DNA from: Candidatus Didemnitutus sp.
GTDB lineage: Bacteria; Verrucomicrobiota; Verrucomicrobiia; Opitutales; Opitutaceae
Reading direction: 5' to 3'
Assembly: GCA_030682505.1 (NCBI GenBank)
Contig: JAUXOH010000146.1
Coordinates: 1 to 11,136, forward strand
Length of the DNA stretch: 11,136 nucleotides
Shown: positions 1 through 11,136 of the stretch, piece after piece
Layout of the letters: every line of letters starts with the position of its first letter
Numbering within the stretch: the stretch's first letter is position 1
Made by a program: the position numbers and the translations under genes
Notes under the pieces: model-generated
Databases searched by the model: none
The model's input: the letters and a program-made list of their open reading frames with translations, nothing else
What the model was told of the DNA's origin: nothing

Positions 1-3046
<3,046 letters not shown>

Positions 3047-3058
3047 CCTTTAATTACT

Positions 3059-3063
3059 GGGAG
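3059..3063 (+). promoter_or_regulatory. Shine-Dalgarno site of rpoC
   Basis: GGGAG lies 11 bases before the rpoC ATG in the short rpoB-rpoC spacer. It is the best SD match in that spacer and supports ATG 3075 as the start. Confidence 0.7.
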
Positions 3064-3074
3064 CATCACGCACA

Positions 3075-7202
<4,128 letters not shown>

Positions 7203-7228
7203 GCTCCCCAGGCATTCCCAAAAATCTC

Positions 7229-7260
7229 AAAGCCGCGACGCAAGTCGCGGCTTTTTCTTT
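7229..7260 (+). terminator. Intrinsic terminator after rpoC
   Basis: A perfect 11-bp stem (7229-7239 with 7244-7254; the GC-rich core is GCCGCGAC/GTCGCGGC) closes a GCAA loop, which fits the stable GNRA tetraloop pattern. It is followed by the T-rich tract TTTTTCTTT at 7252-7260. It starts 26 bases after the rpoC stop and should end the rpoBC transcript. The A residues on the left arm could give some termination on the other strand, but no convergent gene is present. Confidence 0.93.
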
Positions 7261-7290
7261 GGCGCAAGACCGTCCGAGGAACCGGGCTAG

Positions 7291-7325
7291 GGGAGGCGCG
7301 TTTAAACCGGGTACCCCCGCCTTCC
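7291..7325. repeat. Imperfect inverted repeat in the rpoC-rpsL gap
   Basis: GGGAGGCG (7291-7298) can pair with CGCCTTCC (7318-7325), with one G-T wobble and a 19-base loop. There is no T tract after it, so it is not a terminator. The long loop makes its significance doubtful. Confidence 0.3.
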
Positions 7326-7353
7326 TCAGGAGCGAAACATCGCGTTGTGTCCA

Positions 7354-7371
7354 GCAATCCAGCCGGATTGC
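7354..7371. repeat. Perfect hairpin in the rpoC-rpsL gap
   Basis: GCAATCC (7354-7360) and GGATTGC (7365-7371) form a perfect 7-bp stem around the loop AGCC. It is followed by CTAAAAAAC rather than a T tract, so it is not a rightward terminator. The T-run on the opposite strand would lie before the stem, so it is not a leftward one either. Role unknown. Confidence 0.45.
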
Positions 7372-7393
7372 CTAAAAAACCGAAAACCACGGG

Positions 7394-7436
7394 TCTCTTT
7401 CCCCCTTTTTCACTCGGGGCAGGAGAGGGGGAGGGA
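7394..7436. repeat. Polypyrimidine/polypurine inverted repeat
   Basis: A pyrimidine tract (7394-7406) faces a purine tract (7424-7436) across a 17-base spacer. As RNA, 12 of 13 positions could pair, four of them as G-U wobbles. It may only reflect strand-biased low-complexity sequence. No function can be assigned. Confidence 0.25.
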
Positions 7437-7490
7437 ATTCACCTCCGGGAGGCCATTTTGGCACCCCAAGGACCCGATTTGAGGCGGAAA

Positions 7491-7545
7491 TTCACCGTCG
7501 ATTTGTCCCGAGGCCTGATAATGTGAATAACTTCGGGGAGATAAT
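7491..7545 (+). promoter_or_regulatory. Candidate promoter region of the str operon
   Basis: Two GATAAT hexamers (7517-7522 and 7540-7545), each one base off the sigma-70 -10 consensus, sit in the most AT-rich part of the gap, about 230-250 bp before rpsL. The first has a TTCACC box upstream at 7491-7496, but the 20-bp spacing is too wide for a good promoter; the second has no convincing -35. A promoter is expected here because the rpoBC transcript should end at the terminator upstream. The exact site is a guess. Confidence 0.25.
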
Positions 7546-7706
7546 TAAATTTCACGCTTGTAGTGCAACTCGTCGACGTGATTTGCTGACCCTCCATTTC
7601 GTCAAAAAACAGCACTTGCAGCCAAACTGTAGGTGCACCTGACGCCGCGGTTTTGGGATTTTCCGTCTCAAACGCCGTGTTTTTCAGCACCGAACGAAAA
7701 AGTGCT

Positions 7707-7729
7707 TGCCGGAGCTTTTCGCTCCGGTA
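7707..7729 (+). promoter_or_regulatory. Leader hairpin just upstream of rpsL
   Basis: CCGGAGC (7709-7715) pairs perfectly with GCTCCGG (7721-7727) around a five-base TTTTC loop. The stem extends by a G-T wobble and one A-T pair to 7707/7729. It ends 44 bases before the rpsL ATG and has no following T tract. It could protect the mRNA 5' end, bind a ribosomal protein for feedback control, or be incidental. It does not resemble a riboswitch I know. Confidence 0.4.
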
Positions 7730-7773
7730 GGTTCCGCTGCTTTTCCACTTTCATCTCAAGCAATTTCTTCAAC

Positions 7774-8157
7774 ATGCCCACCATCAACCAACTCGTGAGA
7801 AAAGGACGTCGCAAGGTCCGTGCGAAGTCCAAGGCCCCGGCGTTGCAAGGCAACCCCTTCCGTCGCGGCGTCTGCGTGCAAGTCATGACGCGTACGCCAA
7901 AGAAGCCGAATTCGGCCATCCGTAAGGTCGCCAAAGTTCGTCTCACGAACGGCACGGAGGTGATCTCCTACATTCCGGACGAAGGCCATAACCTGCAGGA
8001 GCATTCCATTGTGCTCGTCCGCGGAGGCCGCGTAAAGGATCTCCCCGGCGTTCGTTACCACATCGTCCGCGGTACCCTCGACGCCACGGGCGTCGAAAAG
8101 CGTCGTCGTTCCCGGTCCAAATACGGCGTCAAGCGCCCGAAGGCCGCCAAGTCATAA
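7774..8157 (+). CDS. rpsL: 30S ribosomal protein S12
   Basis: S12 lies at the decoding centre of the 30S subunit and helps set translational accuracy. The protein is 127 aa, close to E. coli S12 (124 aa). Start ATG 7774 gives the family-typical MPTINQLVRKGRRK; the frame stays open upstream to a GTG at 7633, but that 47-residue extension matches nothing in S12. Visible motifs are TPKKPNSAIRKVAKVRLTNG (41-60), GHNLQEHSIVLVRGGRVKDL (71-90), and SKYGVKRPK near the C-terminus. K43 and K88, the usual streptomycin-resistance positions, are wild type, and D89 is the residue methylthiolated by RimO in E. coli. No Shine-Dalgarno site precedes the ATG; the leader is pyrimidine-rich. It is the first gene of the str operon, 18 bp ahead of rpsG. 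Confidence 0.99.
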   Translation: MPTINQLVRKGRRKVRAKSKAPALQGNPFRRGVCVQVMTRTPKKPNSAIRKVAKVRLTNGTEVISYIPDEGHNLQEHSIVLVRGGRVKDLPGVRYHIVRGTLDATGVEKRRRSRSKYGVKRPKAAKS

Positions 8158-8175
8158 TCGTTTCCCCTTTTCACC

Positions 8176-8649
8176 ATGTCTCGTCGCCGCAGAGCCACCC
8201 ATCGCACCACCGTTCCGGACGTCCGCTATAACAGCGCACTCGTGACCCACCTGATCAACGTGATCATGAAGAGCGGTAAGAAAACCATTTCTGAGCGTAT
8301 CGTTTACGGTGCCTTCGAGCGCGTCAGCGAGAAACTCCAAAAGGGGGATCCGGTTGATCTCCTTATGGGCGCAATGGAAAATGCCCGTCCGAAGTTGGAA
8401 GTGAAGAGCCGCCGCGTCGGTGGTGCCACCTACCAGGTTCCGGTTGAAATTTCTTTCGAACGCCAAGAGTCGCTCGCGCTCCGTTGGATTGTTGCCGCCG
8501 CGGCCGGTCGCAAGGGCATCACGATGCGCGAGGCCCTCGCCTCGGAAATCATCGACGCCTACAACAACACGGGCTCCGTGGTGAAGAAGAAGGAAGACAC
8601 GCACAAGATGGCCCAGGCCAATCGCGCCTTCGCCCACCTTCGCTGGTAA
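8176..8649 (+). CDS. rpsG: 30S ribosomal protein S7
   Basis: S7 nucleates assembly of the 30S head by binding the 3' major domain of 16S rRNA and lies near the E site. The protein is 157 aa, a normal length. It begins MSRRRRATHR, carries the beta-ribbon block EVKSRRVGGATYQVPVE (75-91), then LALRWIV (100-106), and ends AFAHLRW like the core of E. coli S7. It starts 18 bp after the rpsL stop with no Shine-Dalgarno site; the spacer is a pyrimidine run. Its last codons overlap the ribosome binding site of fusA, so translation of the two is probably coupled. In E. coli S7 represses its own operon through the rpsL-rpsG spacer. The 18-bp spacer here is too short for that known structure, so such control, if any, must work differently. 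Confidence 0.99.
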   Translation: MSRRRRATHRTTVPDVRYNSALVTHLINVIMKSGKKTISERIVYGAFERVSEKLQKGDPVDLLMGAMENARPKLEVKSRRVGGATYQVPVEISFERQESLALRWIVAAAAGRKGITMREALASEIIDAYNNTGSVVKKKEDTHKMAQANRAFAHLRW

Positions 8650-8652
8650 GGA
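8648..8652 (+). promoter_or_regulatory. Shine-Dalgarno site of fusA overlapping the rpsG stop
   Basis: AAGGA begins inside the TAA stop of rpsG (8647-8649) and lies 9 bases before the fusA ATG. It supports ATG 8662 as the real start and suggests ribosomes finishing rpsG help start fusA. Confidence 0.7.
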
Positions 8653-8661
8653 ATTTTAGCA

Positions 8662-10854
8662 ATGTCTGTCGCTTCTCCCATCAAGATTGCTGTCGTCACC
8701 GACAAGAGCAAGGTGTCCCCGGCCAACGCCAAGGACCGCCCGTTCCCGCTCGAGTGGACGCGTAACATCGGCATTGCCGCGCACATTGACGCCGGCAAGA
8801 CCACCACGACCGAGCGGATCCTTTTCTACTCCGGCGCCGTCCACAAGATGGGCGAAGTCCATGAGGGCACCACGGTGACCGATTGGATGGAGCAAGAGCG
8901 TGAGCGTGGCATCACGATCACCGCTGCGGCTATTTCCTGTGCTTGGAATGCCTCGTTTGGTCCCTGGAAAGGCATCAAGCAACGCATCAACATCATCGAC
9001 ACCCCGGGACACGTTGACTTCACCGCCGAGGTGGAGCGTTCCATGCGCGTGCTCGACGGCGCCGTCGCGGTGTTCTGCGCCGTGGCCGGCGTTCAGCCCC
9101 AGTCCGAAACGGTCTGGCGCCAAGCGAACAAATACAACGTTCCGCGCGTCGCATTCGTCAACAAGATGGACCGCACCGGGGCTGATTTTTTCCGCGCCGT
9201 CTCCGAGATGCGCGAGAAGCTGAAGGCCAATGCCCACCCGCTGTTCATTCCGATGGGCAAGGAAGAAGGTTTCTACGGCCTGATCGATCTCGTGCAGAAT
9301 GTCGCCTATGTCTTTGACGACACGACCGACCTGCTCGGCATGGATCCAGTGACCTCGGCGATTCCCGCCGAATTTGCCGCCCAGGCCAAGGAATACCGCG
9401 AGAAGCTGATCGAAGCTGTTTGTGACTTCGATGACGTCATCGCCGAGAAGTTTCTCGGTGGCGAAGAGATCACCACGCCGGAATTCATCCTCGCCGTCCG
9501 CAAGGCGACGATCTCGATGAAGTTCACGGGTGTGATTCCCGGTTCCGCTTTCAAGAAGAAGGGCGTGCAGCGTCTCCTCGACTGCGTCGTCAACTACCTC
9601 CCGAACCCGATTGATTTGCCCCCGATGGTGGGTCAGGACAGCGACGGGAAACCGGTGGAGGCACTCGTTGACGACAAGGCGAAGCTCGCCGGTCTGGCGT
9701 TCAAGCTCTGGAACGATCCCTTTGTCGGTAAGCTCGTTTTCTGCCGCATTTACACGGGCACGCTCCACAAGGGCACCTCGGTTTATAATCCCCGCACCCG
9801 CCGGACGGAGCGCGTTTCGCGCCTCGTGCTGATGCGCGCGATGGACCGCGAAGAAATCGATGCCGCCTACGCGGGCGACATTTGCGCCGTTGTCGGCGTG
9901 AAGGAAGTCATCACCGGCGACACGCTGTGTGACGAAGACCTCGATATCCGGCTGGAACCACCGTCCTTCCCCGAGCCCGTGATTGCGATGTCCATCGAGC
10001 CGAACTCGAAGGGCGACCAGGAAAAGCTCGGCATCGCGCTCCAGCGCCTCGTGGCCGAAGATCCGACCCTGCGTGTCAAGACCGACCAAGACACCGGTCA
10101 GACCATTCTCGCGGGCATGGGCGAACTTCACCTCGAAATCATTGTCGACCGCATGAAGCGGGAGTTCAAGGTCGAGGCAACCGTCGGCAAGCCGCAGATC
10201 GCTTACCGCGAGACCGTCCTGGCGACCGCCGAAGGCGTGGGCAAATTCATCCGTCAATCGGGCGGCAAGGGCCAATACGGCCACGCGGTCGTCACGATCG
10301 AGCCGAACGAGAAAGGCAAGGGCGTCGAGGTCATCAACGAAATCGTCGGTGGCGCGATCCCGAAGGAATTCATCAAACCCACGACGGAAGGCATCCTCGA
10401 AGGCGCCAACAATGGTGTCGTCGCCGGTTATCCGGTCGTGGACATCAAGGTTCGCATCATCGATGGCTCGTTCCACGAAGTGGATTCGTCGGAACTCGCG
10501 TTCAAGATGGCAGGCATCTTCGGCTTCAAGGAAGCGATGAAGGCCGCCAAACCGATTCTCCTCGAACCGATCATGGGTGTCGAAGTCACCACTCCGGAAG
10601 AATACTCCGGCGATCTCATGGGCGATGTGAACCGTCGGCGCGGTCAGATTCAGGGCATGGAGAACAAGAACGGCGCGTGCATCATCGCCGCCCATGTTCC
10701 GCTCGAATTGCTCTTCGGTTACGTCACGGACATCCGTTCGCTCTCGAAGGGACGCGCCAGCGCGTCCGTCACGCCTTCGCACTTTGCGCAGGTGCCGGCC
10801 AACTTGCTCACCAAAATCGTCGAGACCTCCTCCAAGGCCCCGGCCCGCACCTAA
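8662..10854 (+). CDS. fusA: Elongation factor G
   Basis: EF-G is the ribosomal translocase GTPase and also splits ribosomes together with RRF. The protein is 730 aa (E. coli 704). Seen in order: P-loop AHIDAGKT (40-47); switch I RGITIT (82-87); DTPGH (113-117) with catalytic H117; NKMD (167-170); SAF (295-297); domain II from about 340; domain III with AGMGELHLEIIVDRMKREF (484-502); domain IV with SGGKGQYGH (533-541) and tip loop HEVDSSELAF (605-614), where H605 matches E. coli H583; and domain V with SGDLMGDVNRRRGQI (649-663). All GTPase motifs are intact. The first 30 or so residues form an N-terminal extension about 23 residues longer than in E. coli. The SD site and the lack of another in-frame ATG before M63 support this start. 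It lies 12 bp after rpsG and 20 bp before rpsJ; no tuf follows. Confidence 0.99.
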   Translation: MSVASPIKIAVVTDKSKVSPANAKDRPFPLEWTRNIGIAAHIDAGKTTTTERILFYSGAVHKMGEVHEGTTVTDWMEQERERGITITAAAISCAWNASFGPWKGIKQRINIIDTPGHVDFTAEVERSMRVLDGAVAVFCAVAGVQPQSETVWRQANKYNVPRVAFVNKMDRTGADFFRAVSEMREKLKANAHPLFIPMGKEEGFYGLIDLVQNVAYVFDDTTDLLGMDPVTSAIPAEFAAQAKEYREKLIEAVCDFDDVIAEKFLGGEEITTPEFILAVRKATISMKFTGVIPGSAFKKKGVQRLLDCVVNYLPNPIDLPPMVGQDSDGKPVEALVDDKAKLAGLAFKLWNDPFVGKLVFCRIYTGTLHKGTSVYNPRTRRTERVSRLVLMRAMDREEIDAAYAGDICAVVGVKEVITGDTLCDEDLDIRLEPPSFPEPVIAMSIEPNSKGDQEKLGIALQRLVAEDPTLRVKTDQDTGQTILAGMGELHLEIIVDRMKREFKVEATVGKPQIAYRETVLATAEGVGKFIRQSGGKGQYGHAVVTIEPNEKGKGVEVINEIVGGAIPKEFIKPTTEGILEGANNGVVAGYPVVDIKVRIIDGSFHEVDSSELAFKMAGIFGFKEAMKAAKPILLEPIMGVEVTTPEEYSGDLMGDVNRRRGQIQGMENKNGACIIAAHVPLELLFGYVTDIRSLSKGRASASVTPSHFAQVPANLLTKIVETSSKAPART

Positions 10855-10874
10855 CCTCTGTTCTTTATACCGCC

Positions 10875-11136
10875 ATGAAAGGCCAACGCATTCGCATCAA
10901 ACTCCAGGGCTTCGATTACCGGGTAATCGATCAATCCGCCGTGGAAATCGTCGAAACAGCCAAGCGCTCCGGCGCCCGCGTCTCCGGTCCGATTCCGCTG
11001 CCCACCCGCATCGAGAAGCTGTCCGTCAATCGCTCGCCGCACGACGACAAGACGTCGATGGAGCAGTTCGAGTCCCGCACCCACAAGCGCCTGATCGACA
11101 TCCTCGAGCCCACCGCGCAAACGGTCGACGAACTCA
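10875..11136 (+). CDS. rpsJ: 30S ribosomal protein S10 (3'-truncated by the window edge)
   Basis: S10 sits in the 30S head and, with NusB, also serves as a transcription antitermination factor (NusE). The first 87 residues are visible (E. coli S10 has 103 aa). They start MKGQRIRIKLQGFDYR and continue with VEIVETAKRSGARVSGPIPL (23-42), then PTRIEKLSV, RTHKRLIDILEPT (68-80), and TVDEL. ATG 10875 matches the family start exactly. The 20-bp spacer after fusA is pyrimidine-rich and has no Shine-Dalgarno site. In most bacteria rpsJ opens the S10 operon; here no terminator separates it from fusA, so the str and S10 clusters are probably transcribed together. The next genes (rplC, rplD and so on) are expected beyond the window. 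Confidence 0.97.
   Translation, partial: MKGQRIRIKLQGFDYRVIDQSAVEIVETAKRSGARVSGPIPLPTRIEKLSVNRSPHDDKTSMEQFESRTHKRLIDILEPTAQTVDEL

Larger units (their letters stand above)
7203..7773. other. Non-coding gap between rpoC and rpsL
   Basis: This 571-bp stretch is the only long gap in the window, and no recognisable gene lies in it. It holds the rpoC terminator, then inverted repeats at 7291-7325, 7354-7371 and 7394-7436. An AT-rich island follows (about 7517-7552), then short perfect palindromes at 7571-7578 and 7631-7640, and a hairpin close to rpsL (7707-7729). Base composition is more AT-rich than in the flanking genes, especially after 7500. It probably contains the str-operon promoter and a long leader. 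One leftward open frame (7439-7690, GTG start) has no ribosome binding site or recognised family. Confidence 0.85.

Noticed and set aside
7354..7380. Hairpin at 7354-7371 as a second terminator
   Set aside because: It is followed by an A run, not a T run, on the + strand. On the - strand the T run would come before the stem.
7633..7773. Upstream in-frame extension of rpsL from a GTG at 7633
   Set aside because: The 47 added residues match nothing in S12, while ATG 7774 gives the exact family N-terminus.
8656..10782. 708-codon open frame antisense to fusA
   Set aside because: Same cause: it mirrors the codon bias of fusA, has no recognisable domain, and overlaps a universally conserved gene.

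Overview
The window carries one continuous stretch of core information-processing genes, all on the + strand: the 3' three quarters of rpoB, complete rpoC, a 571-bp non-coding gap, complete rpsL, rpsG and fusA, and the 5' part of rpsJ. These encode the two large RNA polymerase subunits, small-subunit ribosomal proteins S12, S7 and S10, and elongation factor G. Every complete reading frame is intact, and all five visible stop codons are TAA, as is common in highly expressed genes. I see no mobile elements, CRISPR arrays, tRNA or rRNA genes.

The organism is a GC-rich Gram-negative-type bacterium. RpoB keeps a charged insertion of the E. coli SI2 kind, and RpoC has a sandwich-barrel insertion inside the trigger loop like E. 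coli SI3. The order rpsL-rpsG-fusA-rpsJ, with no tuf between fusA and rpsJ, matches my recollection of Chlamydiae. Together with protein character and mixed use of Shine-Dalgarno (SD) sites, this suggests the PVC superphylum, most likely Verrucomicrobiota near Opitutaceae. That placement is inference and needs a database search.

Layout. Bases 1-7202 are the rpoBC block: a 28-bp spacer with a clear SD site for rpoC, then an intrinsic terminator with a GNRA-type loop at 7229-7260. Bases 7203-7773 hold that terminator, several inverted repeats, an AT-rich island that may be the str promoter region, and a hairpin 44 bp before rpsL. Bases 7774-11136 are a tight str/S10-type operon with spacers of 18, 12 and 20 bp.

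The genes join transcription and translation: RpoB and RpoC form the catalytic core of RNA polymerase, S12, S7 and S10 build the 30S subunit, and EF-G drives translocation. The window is mostly conserved housekeeping DNA and I found no new system. The points worth a second look are the loss of two of four zinc-ligand cysteines in the second zinc site of RpoC, the contrast between SD-led genes (rpoC, fusA) and genes with pyrimidine-rich, SD-less leaders (rpsL, rpsG, rpsJ), the roughly 23-residue N-terminal extension of EF-G, the missing tuf, and the structured rpoC-rpsL gap.
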